Origin: Alteromonas gilva
Lineage (GTDB): Bacteria > Pseudomonadota > Gammaproteobacteria > Enterobacterales > Alteromonadaceae
Length of the DNA stretch: 64,000 nucleotides
Direction of reading: 5' to 3'
NCBI RefSeq assembly: GCF_028595265.1
Contig: NZ_JAQQXP010000002.1
Coordinates: 62,001-126,000 of the forward strand
The first letter of the stretch is position 1; every line of letters starts with the position of its first letter. A model generated the notes under the pieces. That model was not told the origin of the DNA. It was given only the letters and a program-made list of their open reading frames with translations, and searched no databases. Shown here one piece after another: positions 26,552-34,947 of this stretch. The translations under genes and the position numbers were made by a program.

Positions 26552-27435
26552 CCTTGTTGGCGGAATGCGCCAGCGGTACACCCCACCATTTTTTTAAAGA
26601 AGCGACTAAAGTACGCCGGATCGCTAAAACCTAGCACGTCAGCAATCTCCTCGGCACTTTGCTTGGTGTATATCAGCCGGCGTTTTGCTTCGATGACCAG
26701 GCGCTGGTGAATAATGGCTTTAGGCGAGTTATTTAATAACGTCTGACACAAGCGGTTTAGCTTGGAGACTGAAATATGCAGTTTATGAGCGTAATCTTTG
26801 ACCGCCAGATGCTGGCAATAATGTTGCTCTATTAACTTGCGGAAATTAAGCAGAATGTCGGACTCGTGACTCACCTGACTTAGCGTCATCGCATGTAACC
26901 GTTGTTGTCGCAAAATGGTCAGTAAAATCATCTGCAGTAAATGGGTTACGGCTACATTTTGCGCTAGTTCGTCAGCGCTCAATTCATGCTTTAACAGGTT
27001 AATATACGTGCAGAACTGTTGTATTTGCTGTGGATCTTTGAACTCAACGGTTTGTGCCTGCCAGACTAACTCCGTCAACGGATTAGCCAGGTTGTTATCA
27101 CCAAGGCTGAGTAACGCTTCATTTATCGACAATACAAAGCCCTGGGTATCAGGCGTAAAATGAAAACCATGCACTACGCCGGCAGGGATTATTACCAGCC
27201 AGTTGCCCGCTAAATGGTATTGCTTGTCGTCCAGCTCAACCGACCACTGACTATTAAATACCACCACTACCTGAGATAACCTGTTGTGTCGGTGTGGAGC
27301 GATTTCCCAGCCTAAACCGCGGCTTCGGTAGGCAATATCCTCGACATACACCAGATTAGGCTGCTGACGAATAAAGGCTTCACCATACAAATCGTAAAAA
27401 GGAATTACCTTATCTTCAGCGCCTGAGCTTTGCAT
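26539..27435 (-). CDS. AraC-family regulator next to pobA (PobR/PobC-like)
   Basis: The 298-residue protein has an N-terminal cupin-type sensor domain (about 30-140, with the HRHNRLSQVVVVF and VIIPAGVVHGFHF pattern) and a C-terminal AraC double HTH (about 190-290, with AVKDYAHKLHISVSKLNRLCQ and EEIADVLGFSDPAYFSRFFKK). It is divergent from pobA with 114 bases between, so it most likely activates pobA in response to 4-hydroxybenzoate, as described for AraC-type PobR proteins. The effector is inferred. Its stop lies inside the end of the LysR gene on the other strand. Confidence 0.82.
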   Translation of the reverse strand: MQSSGAEDKVIPFYDLYGEAFIRQQPNLVYVEDIAYRSRGLGWEIAPHRHNRLSQVVVVFNSQWSVELDDKQYHLAGNWLVIIPAGVVHGFHFTPDTQGFVLSINEALLSLGDNNLANPLTELVWQAQTVEFKDPQQIQQFCTYINLLKHELSADELAQNVAVTHLLQMILLTILRQQRLHAMTLSQVSHESDILLNFRKLIEQHYCQHLAVKDYAHKLHISVSKLNRLCQTLLNNSPKAIIHQRLVIEAKRRLIYTKQSAEEIADVLGFSDPAYFSRFFKKMVGCTAGAFRQQGQMN

Positions 27436-27549
27436 AAAACACCTGACCCGTTGTGACGTAAAAGTACAATAATATAGTTCAGTTTTGAATTATACGCACC
27501 AAATTTTGCGGGCATTATGTGTTGGTCTCAAAATAAGGTTGGGTAAAAA

Positions 27550-28761
27550 ATGCAATCAATTAACACAAAAGTTGCAATTGTGGGTGGCGGTCCATCGGGC
27601 TTGTTATTAGGTCAGTTACTGGCAAAACAGGGTATCGATAACATCATCATCGAACGGGTTTCCAGTGATTATGTACTGGGTCGAATTCGCGCTGGGATCC
27701 TTGAACAAGGATCGGTTGACCTCTTGCATGAAGCCGGCGTCAATGAGCGAATGGATAAAGAAGGCCATGTGCATGAAGGTTTCGATATCGCGTATTACGG
27801 TAAACGTTATCGCATCGATATAAATAAACTGACCAATGGCAAAACGGTAATGTGTTACGGCCAGACCGAGGTCACACGGGACCTGATGGAAGCCAGGGCC
27901 GCAAAAGGATTAACCACCTATTACCAGTCCAGCGATGTGGAACTGCACGAGCTGAAAACGGATCAGCCCTACGTGACGTTTAAACATAACGACGAGGTGT
28001 ATAAGCTCAATTGTGACTATATTGCGGGTTGCGATGGGTTCCACGGTGTGTCCCGTAAAAGTATACCCGCAGACCAACGCACCGAATTTGAGCGAGTCTA
28101 CCCCTTTGGCTGGTTAGGGGTACTCAGTGATACACCGCCGGTCAGTGATGAACTCATTTACGCTAAAACCAAGCGTGGCTTTGCATTGGCCAGTATGCGG
28201 TCGGCAACGCGTTCGCGGTATTATTTGCAGGTACCGCTGAGTGACAAAGTGGAAAACTGGAGTGACGAGGCGTTTTGGCAGGAACTAAAAATGCGCTTAC
28301 CGGCTGATGCGGCAGAGAAGCTCGTTACCGGCCCGAGTATAGAAAAAAGTATCGCACCGCTGCGCAGCTTTGTTTGCGAGCCTATGCAGTATGGCAGATT
28401 GTTTTTGGTCGGTGACGCAGCCCATATCGTGCCTCCTACTGGCGCAAAAGGTCTGAATTTAGCGGCGTCGGATGTCTCGACCTTATTCAGATTATTATTG
28501 AAGGTGTATAACGAAGACGATCAGGATGCCGTTTCACGATATTCGGAAATAGCATTACGACGCGTATGGCAAACCGAGCGGTTCTCCTGGTGGATGTCGA
28601 ATATGCTGCACGAATTTAAAGACGATCCGGTAAATATTCAGGATGCAAAAATCTTCGAACGCTTTATGAAATCAGAACTGGACTTTTACCTTAATCATGA
28701 GGAAGGTCAGAAAGTTATCGCTATGCAGTATGTGGGTCTGCCTTACGAAGAGGTTTTATAG
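27550..28761 (+). CDS. pobA: 4-Hydroxybenzoate 3-monooxygenase PobA
   Basis: The 403-residue flavoprotein hydroxylates 4-hydroxybenzoate to protocatechuate using NAD(P)H and O2. It has the FAD dinucleotide motif VAIVGGGPSGLLLG (~8), the RIRAGILEQG segment typical of PHBH (~45), the second FAD/NADPH motif YIAGCDGFHGVSR (~158) and GDAAHIVPPTGAKGLN (~294). It connects p-coumarate and 4-hydroxybenzoate to the protocatechuate 4,5-cleavage genes nearby. Confidence 0.95.
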   Translation: MQSINTKVAIVGGGPSGLLLGQLLAKQGIDNIIIERVSSDYVLGRIRAGILEQGSVDLLHEAGVNERMDKEGHVHEGFDIAYYGKRYRIDINKLTNGKTVMCYGQTEVTRDLMEARAAKGLTTYYQSSDVELHELKTDQPYVTFKHNDEVYKLNCDYIAGCDGFHGVSRKSIPADQRTEFERVYPFGWLGVLSDTPPVSDELIYAKTKRGFALASMRSATRSRYYLQVPLSDKVENWSDEAFWQELKMRLPADAAEKLVTGPSIEKSIAPLRSFVCEPMQYGRLFLVGDAAHIVPPTGAKGLNLAASDVSTLFRLLLKVYNEDDQDAVSRYSEIALRRVWQTERFSWWMSNMLHEFKDDPVNIQDAKIFERFMKSELDFYLNHEEGQKVIAMQYVGLPYEEVL

Positions 28762-28796
28762 TGCTAAGTAGTTCAGAACTCCATTGCCCAATGTAA

Positions 28797-29008
28797 CACC
28801 CGTCTAAACGTTTTTGGCGGCGCTTGATTTCGGCTTGGGTGTCGCGTAGTTCGTTATGTTTCGTAGCGTTGGGGCCTTACATCTTAACTCTGGCATAAAG
28901 ACCGTGCGTCATCACGTCGAGATGTTTGGCAACGTTTGCAACACAATGACCACGATCAACAACCACTTTATTGCATTCTTCGGTGGAGTCGTTTTTGCTC
29001 ATGAGCAT
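28797..29008 (-). pseudogene. Remnant of an IS3-family transposase OrfA
   Basis: On the minus strand from an ATG at 29008 the translation reads like OrfA of IS3-type elements: VVVDRGHCVANVAKHLDV (HTH region), THGLYARVKM, an in-frame stop at 28877-28879, then GPNATKHNELRDTQAEIKRRQKRL. The last part matches the leucine-zipper start of OrfA. No OrfB or terminal repeats were found, so only a fragment survives. Bases 29009-29286 hold no recognisable gene and should contain the promoter of the next MFS gene. Confidence 0.65.
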
Positions 29009-29286
29009 CTTTTATAGCGATCCCTGCGGGTAGCGTCCCAGCCCCAGAAACTCAGGGGATTGCCTTGCAAAAATGAGCGCGGTGAGATTCAGCGAAGGTC
29101 AGTAAAAACTAGTGCCTATTGCTTAGTCATGGCACATGTTACTGCCAAACCATCAGCTATGTAGATAGGTACTATCAGATTAATTAATTGTATTTTATTT
29201 ACTATATTGTTACATAGTGCTTACAAAGGTTGGGCGAGATATTGTTCCTTGGCAGGCCATTAGTCAAAGTTACTCGGGAAATTTGT

Positions 29287-30495
29287 ATGAACATCAAAGA
29301 TTCAGAATCGGGCTTAGGTGCTACACAAAGCAGTGCATCTTTTAAACATGGCGTTATTCTTGTTTTGGCCGCGGTTATGCCTGCTATGGCGATCATTTCA
29401 CTTGTGCCGGTACTGCCTTTGCTTCTGCAAGAATTTGCGCAGGTTCAAGGTTCAGAGTTTCTGGTGCCCATCGCCCTCACAATCCCTGCTTTGTGCGTCG
29501 CCGTTTTTTCTCCTATGGCTGGCTGGGTATCAGACAAGATCGGTAGAAAATCTGTGTTGTTCTTTGCACTTCTGACGTACGCAGTAATCGGATTATTACC
29601 TTTTTTTCTGACCGATCTGATTCATATTATCGTTGCACGGGTTGTGTTGGGTATTGCTGAAGCCGCTATCATGACCGTTGCTACAGCGATGATTGGCGAC
29701 TACTTCGTAGGTAAAACGCGCGAACGATGGGTCGCAATTCAAATTGCCAGCGTTAGTTTAAGTGCAATCATCTTAATAGCGATTGGTGGCGCACTCGGCG
29801 AAGTACTTGGCTCACGAGGTCCATTCTTGCTTTATTTGTTAGCATTACCCATTGCGTTTTTTGTTGCCTTTGTATTATTTGAACCGAAAAAGAATGCTCT
29901 CAATTCAGCGTTGCAACACGCTCAGCTACCTTGGCTACGCATATTGCCGTTAATGTTTACCACCTTGTTTGTAGGTATTATTTTCTACACGATCATCGTA
30001 AAAATGGGCGAGATACTTGCCTTAGCCTCCGCGGTATCACCTGCAGTAATAGGGGGAATTGGCGCGGCTGCAAATATTGGCGTTGCAACAGGTTCATTTG
30101 TGTTCAGAGCTTTCAAAGGAGCCTCTGGCCAGACATTGGTTGGGATGGGTTTATTATTAGCGGCGATGGGATACTGTGGTGCCAGCCTTTCCAGCTCGCT
30201 AACATTTACCAGTATTGCGTTGGTTATTGCCTGCTTAGGATTCGGTATATTGCTGCCTGCTATGCTGACCTGGATACTTAAGGAATTGCCGGAGAAAGTG
30301 CGTGGTCGCGGCACTGGTTTATGGACAGGTGCATTCTTCTTAGGTCAATTTGCTGCACCGATTGTTGTTACTGCACTGCAGAGTCAGCTGGGGGGCTTAA
30401 GTACAGTACTACTCCTGATTGCTGGGTTATCTGCGGCCGGATCAGTGCTGGCGCTGGTTAAAGCCAGGGGAGCGCAGGGACTGGTAACTCAATAA
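29287..30495 (+). CDS. MFS transporter of unknown substrate
   Basis: The 402-residue protein has about twelve membrane segments. Drug:H+ antiporter-type features are seen: SLVPVLPLLLQEF in helix 1, GWVSDKIGRKSVLF between helices 2 and 3, and RVVLGIAEAAIMTVATAMIGDYF in helices 4-5. The ATG at 29287 is preferred over an upstream TTG (29230), which adds residues unlike an MFS N-terminus. It lies between two decayed transposase fragments and points away from neither catabolic operon, so a role in aromatic-acid transport or efflux is possible but unproven. Confidence 0.8.
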   Translation: MNIKDSESGLGATQSSASFKHGVILVLAAVMPAMAIISLVPVLPLLLQEFAQVQGSEFLVPIALTIPALCVAVFSPMAGWVSDKIGRKSVLFFALLTYAVIGLLPFFLTDLIHIIVARVVLGIAEAAIMTVATAMIGDYFVGKTRERWVAIQIASVSLSAIILIAIGGALGEVLGSRGPFLLYLLALPIAFFVAFVLFEPKKNALNSALQHAQLPWLRILPLMFTTLFVGIIFYTIIVKMGEILALASAVSPAVIGGIGAAANIGVATGSFVFRAFKGASGQTLVGMGLLLAAMGYCGASLSSSLTFTSIALVIACLGFGILLPAMLTWILKELPEKVRGRGTGLWTGAFFLGQFAAPIVVTALQSQLGGLSTVLLLIAGLSAAGSVLALVKARGAQGLVTQ

Positions 30496-30577
30496 TTGTC
30501 AGTCATGACGGCAAAAACGTTCAACCGTAGTCTTTGTTAAAGTCTTTGTTAAAACCTGGGCTGGCTCACCCGCCGCG

Positions 30578-30685
30578 TTCCTTGTGGTGAAGGTGACGCG
30601 TCAGCGGCGATTTTGTCCCGGCTGTGGCGCCAGACGTATGACTGAGAGTGCAACATTACAGGTCGATGATGTGCTACATACCTAG
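30578..30685 (+). pseudogene. Remnant of an IS91-family transposase (zinc-binding domain)
   Basis: A 35-codon stretch reads FLVVKVTRQRRFCPGCGARR, then MTESATLQVDDVLHT and a stop. This is the conserved zinc-binding segment of IS91/ISCR-type transposases, where FCPSCGARRM followed by an AA.LVD.V segment is usual. Nothing else of the transposase is present. The remaining bases up to 30868 hold only short, unconvincing frames. Confidence 0.65.
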
Positions 30686-30868
30686 ATGACAGTGTTAGTA
30701 CAGAAATGGCAGGTATGTTAGCTTTTTTCAGTGCAAGCCCTGGTAACAGACCTGGGTGACTTATGTGATCAAAAAATTGGGTTATAGGCCTTTCCAGTGT
30801 GTTGCCGCCAGGCAGACGCCACCGGCGCAAGCTTTGCCATTCCTATGTTTGCAAAAACCAGTGCTTAT

Positions 30869-31867
30869 CTACACCGGATACGCATTGGCGTTTCTTAAAC
30901 TTTCAAAGTCATTAAACTTGACGCCTTGTTGCTTTAACACCTCATTAATGTTCTTGCTAATCCACTGGCGAATGTAAAAAGGCTGGTTGGGAAAAAAGTG
31001 GTGTATGGTGTGTGTTTTGCCAAAGTTGAAACAAAATAACTGAAACGGCAAAAACCATTTGCTGGTAATCACATGTGTTTGCTGATGAACATTGGTCACG
31101 CCGCCATAATAGTGCATGGAGGATGTCACAAAATTCAGTGATGATGAGCGCACAATGTTTGGCAAAATCAGCACTACCATTAAAAATTCGAATACCTGCA
31201 CAACCGGCAACATGGCCGCAGGTATGTGCTCTGCCATGGGCGTGAACAGGTTCAGCGTGTGGTAAATGATCATGCTGTACAGCACCACAAAGTAAGCGGT
31301 AGTAACGGGGAACCCGGCGTTAAACACGGTAGCAAAGCTAAAGCCTTTAATTTCCTCTTTATACACTTTGCGAAACAACAGCAGGCCGGCTAAACCATCA
31401 ACAATCACTAACAGCCTTTTAATGGGGTTTTTAACACCGTTGCCCACCAGTCGCTCTTCGAGATCCTGTGGGGTGCCTGAATGCTGGTGGTGATGCAGGT
31501 GAATTTTTCTTCTGTACCAGGGGTTCACGGTATTTGGCCGCATTATCCACACAATTAACATCATCAGGTTGTGCATAAATGGCGAGCTTTTAAAATACTG
31601 ACGATGAATGAGATCATGCTCCAGCTCATGAGAAATCGAGGCAACCACGGCAATGCTCAGTATCGTTAACCACGCGGGGATAACGGCAAAATAATACAAC
31701 GCGCCCAGGGCAATCATGCTACTTAAAGACAGCACGAGCACCAGCATGCCTAATGTGTTTTGAAACGCTAAAAAACCATATTTGCTGCGCAGCATTGCCT
31801 CTTCGGTTTTAATCGCTTTCACGATAACCTTGATTTGTTCTCTGCTTTTTAATAACTGCTGATTCAC
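30869..31867 (-). CDS. Membrane fatty acid desaturase/hydroxylase-family protein
   Basis: This 332-residue integral membrane di-iron protein has the three histidine boxes of the desaturase superfamily: SHELEHDLIHRQ (His80, His84, His88), HLHHHQHSG (His123-His129) and THTIHHF (about 285-290). Hydrophobic segments lie at about 38-80, 100-112 and 170-235. Members desaturate or hydroxylate lipid acyl chains. The substrate and position cannot be predicted. It has no operon partner. Confidence 0.75.
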   Translation of the reverse strand: MNQQLLKSREQIKVIVKAIKTEEAMLRSKYGFLAFQNTLGMLVLVLSLSSMIALGALYYFAVIPAWLTILSIAVVASISHELEHDLIHRQYFKSSPFMHNLMMLIVWIMRPNTVNPWYRRKIHLHHHQHSGTPQDLEERLVGNGVKNPIKRLLVIVDGLAGLLLFRKVYKEEIKGFSFATVFNAGFPVTTAYFVVLYSMIIYHTLNLFTPMAEHIPAAMLPVVQVFEFLMVVLILPNIVRSSSLNFVTSSMHYYGGVTNVHQQTHVITSKWFLPFQLFCFNFGKTHTIHHFFPNQPFYIRQWISKNINEVLKQQGVKFNDFESLRNANAYPV

Positions 31868-32078
31868 TATCTACAAGCCTTTTAACTGCACCGTTTTATA
31901 ATACCGTGTTTACCGCGCATTTCGAGCAGAAAATGGAATGAGTACGCTGCGCTGACAGCTTAAAAAAGTCACATCTATAAGGGTTAGTCAGGCCTGACCG
32001 GTAAAGTTGTGCTACAAAAATGCTGCGGCGTTTGCTTACTTTGCGTGTTTAAAACCCCGATTTCCCGCCCTGAGTACA

Positions 32079-32120
32079 GCTACATTCTTCGCGTCTTCAA
32101 GCTACATTAAATAGTGTAGC
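32079..32120. promoter_or_regulatory. GCTACA repeats upstream of a small membrane protein gene
   Basis: GCTACATT occurs at 32079-32086 and 32101-32108 (22-base period), and the second copy forms an inverted repeat with TGTAGC at 32115-32120. It lies 100-140 bases before the gene at 32220 and is a possible operator. Nothing else is recognised in 31868-32219. Confidence 0.3.
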
Positions 32121-32219
32121 AGGAAGGTATTGGTTTCGTTGTTTACCTCCATTAAATAAAATATAACTATCAGGCGAGTTACCTGTATTTAAGCTGGTGC
32201 AGGTTGTAAGGAGACGGTC

Positions 32220-32612
32220 ATGAATAACCGCATCATCTATTTAGTATTATTTGTCATCTCTGTATTGGTGTCGTTAACAGTAAAAATGCAGCGCGAAGCG
32301 CTTTGGGGTATCGCCGCCAGTCTGGATATTATTCTGGGCTCCATGCTCAGTTATAGCTATGTGATAGGGTTGGTGGCCTGTTACGTCACTTTTGCCAACA
32401 CTATGACCACGGCAAAGCTCAACAAAGCGGTGCTTGGTATCTCTTGCGGGGCGCTGCTATATGAAGTTAATCAGGCGTTTATCGACACCATGCATTTTGA
32501 TTGGAACGATGTTATCGCAACCATACTGGCTTATTTAACGCTTACCCTGATTCAGTTTTTAAGGCCTGTAAATGCAGAAGCTGACCAGCCATCGGTAATG
32601 CATTCACATTAA
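32220..32612 (+). CDS. Small membrane protein of unknown function
   Basis: The 130-residue protein has four likely membrane helices (about 5-22, 30-60, 68-85 and 95-112) and a short hydrophilic C-terminus ending in HSH. I do not recognise the family; the layout resembles VanZ-like small proteins, but no motif supports that. It has AAGGAGA 8 bases before the ATG. It stands alone between convergent or divergent neighbours. Confidence 0.6.
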   Translation: MNNRIIYLVLFVISVLVSLTVKMQREALWGIAASLDIILGSMLSYSYVIGLVACYVTFANTMTTAKLNKAVLGISCGALLYEVNQAFIDTMHFDWNDVIATILAYLTLTLIQFLRPVNAEADQPSVMHSH

Positions 32613-32697
32613 GCTGGTTTGCGTTGGCCGCTATCCGGATGATGTCTTAGTTACTGAAAAGGCACAGGCGCTCACATGCCCGTTATGCAGCGTGTAT

Positions 32698-33687
32698 TTA
32701 TTCAAACAGCATATCCCAGGGCACTATATTGTCGCCCTCGCGCTTGGTATTACGGTACTGAACGTGCTGGTTTGGGCTCGCGGGGTTGAGGGTAATATGC
32801 CACAACGAATGGTGTGAATCAGGCGCTATGGCGTAGCGTAAATCGCCGATGGTGTGGGTGGTGCCCGGCTCAACCACCAGCCAGTTATCGGTAAACCAGC
32901 GAAACCGCTCTACATCCTGGTATTGCGTGCTATCAGGGCTAATCGACGGAAAGTCGCTGGCGATATCAAGCGGCTTTATTGGCTCGCCAGGGTACACCCG
33001 CGGGGCGGAAAACAGCGGCAGTGCAATGGCATTAACGTAATAGTTGCCGTTGTGTTCATACAGCGTTCGCCACACAAACACGTTGCCGAGGGTGGGCATG
33101 GCTCTTACCCTTGCTATGGTATGACTGGCATCCCCCGCAATCTGCTCAACCTCGCTGATAGCGCGCTGGTGTTGAAACACCGAAAAACCAAAGTACAGTG
33201 CAACCAGTGCACTGGTGCTATACAGCCAGTTTTTACGTTGAGTAATACAGCTTGCAATCACAACAACCAGCAGTGGCAAGGTGATGAGCGGATCAATAAT
33301 ACTGGTAATGTCCCATGCTACCCGGTAATCGCTAAAGGGCCACAGCAACTGAGTGCCGTAAGAGGTACAGGCATCCAGGGCACCGTGCGTGGCGTAACCT
33401 GCCGTCGCCAGTAACCATACTTCTTTTAATGACTGCTTGCGGTAAAACAGCAGCCACAAAAACACTGCTACGAGCAATCCGCCAACCGGAATAAACGCCA
33501 GAGAATGGGTGAACTGACGGTGCATCTCAAGCGCAAAAAGCGGATCCTCGCTGGAACGAAATACAATGTCTAAGTCAGGGGCCATACCGCCAATAGCACC
33601 CATGACTGCGGCGCGCCTGACGCCGGGCTTTTTTGCCACAAACAACGCAGCCGTTGCACCAACTACGCCCTGGGTTACCGGGTCCAT
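32698..33687 (-). CDS. YdjM-family (DUF457) membrane-bound metal-dependent hydrolase
   Basis: The 329-residue protein starts MDPVTQGVVGA and contains the YdjM/LexA-regulated membrane hydrolase signatures GGMAPDLDIVF (~33), MHRQFTHSLAF (~55) and HGALDACTSYGTQLLWPF (~100), with several membrane helices up to about 170 and a soluble C-terminal half. Conserved His/Asp residues suggest a metal site facing the membrane. Biochemical function of the family is poorly known. Confidence 0.8.
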   Translation of the reverse strand: MDPVTQGVVGATAALFVAKKPGVRRAAVMGAIGGMAPDLDIVFRSSEDPLFALEMHRQFTHSLAFIPVGGLLVAVFLWLLFYRKQSLKEVWLLATAGYATHGALDACTSYGTQLLWPFSDYRVAWDITSIIDPLITLPLLVVVIASCITQRKNWLYSTSALVALYFGFSVFQHQRAISEVEQIAGDASHTIARVRAMPTLGNVFVWRTLYEHNGNYYVNAIALPLFSAPRVYPGEPIKPLDIASDFPSISPDSTQYQDVERFRWFTDNWLVVEPGTTHTIGDLRYAIAPDSHHSLWHITLNPASPNQHVQYRNTKREGDNIVPWDMLFE

Positions 33688-33898
33688 GAATTATTCTCGT
33701 GTCATTAAGGCTGAAAGTCAGCACGCTTTTTAAGGTCTAACCTCATACGTCTGTGCTGGCGAGCGGTTTAGTCTGGACTGCAATAAAATTAACACCGTAC
33801 CTGCAATCTAAACTACCGTTGTTCCACAAGTAGTTTGTAATTTATTCCTGATTCTGGCCAATCATTCAATCACTGTTATTGCAGGCCCGCAATACTGA

Positions 33899-34627
33899 CT
33901 ATTTGTTTGCCGAGCGGTTTTTGAGTTCTTCCAGATAGTTGTAAATGGTAAAACGCGTAACGCCAAGTGCTTTAGCCGCGCGGTTGACGCCGCCCCTTAC
34001 AATAAACAAACCGCCTTTTTGCATGGCATCCACGGCGTTGAGCTTTTCTTCGCGGTTCATTTTTTCTACCGGTTTACCGTAACGTTGAATGTTAGTTGAA
34101 ATCACGTCGTCCATTAGGGTTTCGACTTTTTCGGCCGGCTTGGGCGGCGGCGCAGCACGCGGTGTTTTATGCGCAATGGAGTTTAACCAGGTGCGCGCCA
34201 TGTCGGGGATTGTGGTATCTGAATTAAAGCACAGTCCGGCAAAGGGGATGCCGTCGCTGTCACGAAATACCGCTGTGGCAGATTGTAACTCCACCCCTTC
34301 ACTGTTTATGGTGCGGTAATCGGTGATAATGTTATTTTGCTTGCCTTTGGCCGCTGCAATTTCTTTAGCGCCTTCAAATCCCTTGTCGTCTTTTGGTCCG
34401 GCCAGAATCGAGTCGCCGATAACGCGGTTGGTGACATGGCCATTGGCAATGGCAACCACGGAGCTCTCTGGACGGGTTAAGTCGTGCAGCACTACTTCGA
34501 TGTTTTCGTACAATACTTCCTGTAATACCGATACCACGGTTTGTAACGTCGACATCACCAGTTGTCGCTCCATTTCACAAAACTGTGAGCGAACCTCGGT
34601 CGGGGTACTTTGCTGTTCCATGCCCAT
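33899..34627 (-). CDS. YheO/DauR-type regulator (PAS-like domain plus HTH)
   Basis: The 242-residue protein has a YheO-type PAS_6 domain at about 20-135 (VLYENIEVVLHDLTRPESSVVAIANGHVTNR pattern) and a C-terminal HTH_22-type helix-turn-helix (about 180-235, with AKALGVTRFTIYNYLEEL). DauR of Pseudomonas, which controls D-arginine catabolism, has this architecture. It is divergent from the TonB-receptor/peptidase/PLP operon and most likely regulates it in response to an amino-acid-like ligand; this is inference. The start ATG at 34627 was taken; a second ATG lies two codons in. Confidence 0.8.
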   Translation of the reverse strand: MGMEQQSTPTEVRSQFCEMERQLVMSTLQTVVSVLQEVLYENIEVVLHDLTRPESSVVAIANGHVTNRVIGDSILAGPKDDKGFEGAKEIAAAKGKQNNIITDYRTINSEGVELQSATAVFRDSDGIPFAGLCFNSDTTIPDMARTWLNSIAHKTPRAAPPPKPAEKVETLMDDVISTNIQRYGKPVEKMNREEKLNAVDAMQKGGLFIVRGGVNRAAKALGVTRFTIYNYLEELKNRSANK

Positions 34628-34688
34628 TATGTAGAAAGCCTCTGCAATAATTTATCCGGATAACACCAGTGTACTGAGATTTATGATT

Positions 34689-34703
34689 TAAACAAATTGT
34701 TTA
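34689..34703. promoter_or_regulatory. Palindrome in the divergent regulator/receptor promoter region
   Basis: TAAACAA-A-TTGTTTA is a perfect palindrome with one central base, 61 bases before the regulator start and 244 bases before the receptor start. It is a candidate site for the YheO-type regulator. The 10-mer AATTCAACAT also occurs twice (34727 and 34917) in this 320-base region. Confidence 0.4.
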
Positions 34704-34947
34704 TTTTGAACATAAAACCTTTGATTAATTCAACATTATGTGTAATTTTAATGGTTCTGAACAAAAATAAATCAACCTGAAAAGCCAATGCCAGTTAACG
34801 GGTAAAGGCAAAAAAAAGTTGTTTAGGCTAATAAAAATAACAAATATGGCCGTATTGCCGGTTGGTTTGTTGAACGTAAGATATGCCGGTTTTACGTCAA
34901 CAATAAATCGTTTTAGAATTCAACATAGTGTTAAATTTGGGGAAAAC

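Noticed and set aside
30756..30977. 73-codon plus-strand frame
   Set aside because: Runs into the 3' end of the desaturase gene on the other strand and has no recognisable family; probably random sequence after the IS91 fragment.
32698..33687. YdjM-family gene as SOS-regulated
   Set aside because: E. coli ydjM is LexA-controlled, but I could not find a clear LexA box upstream of 33687.
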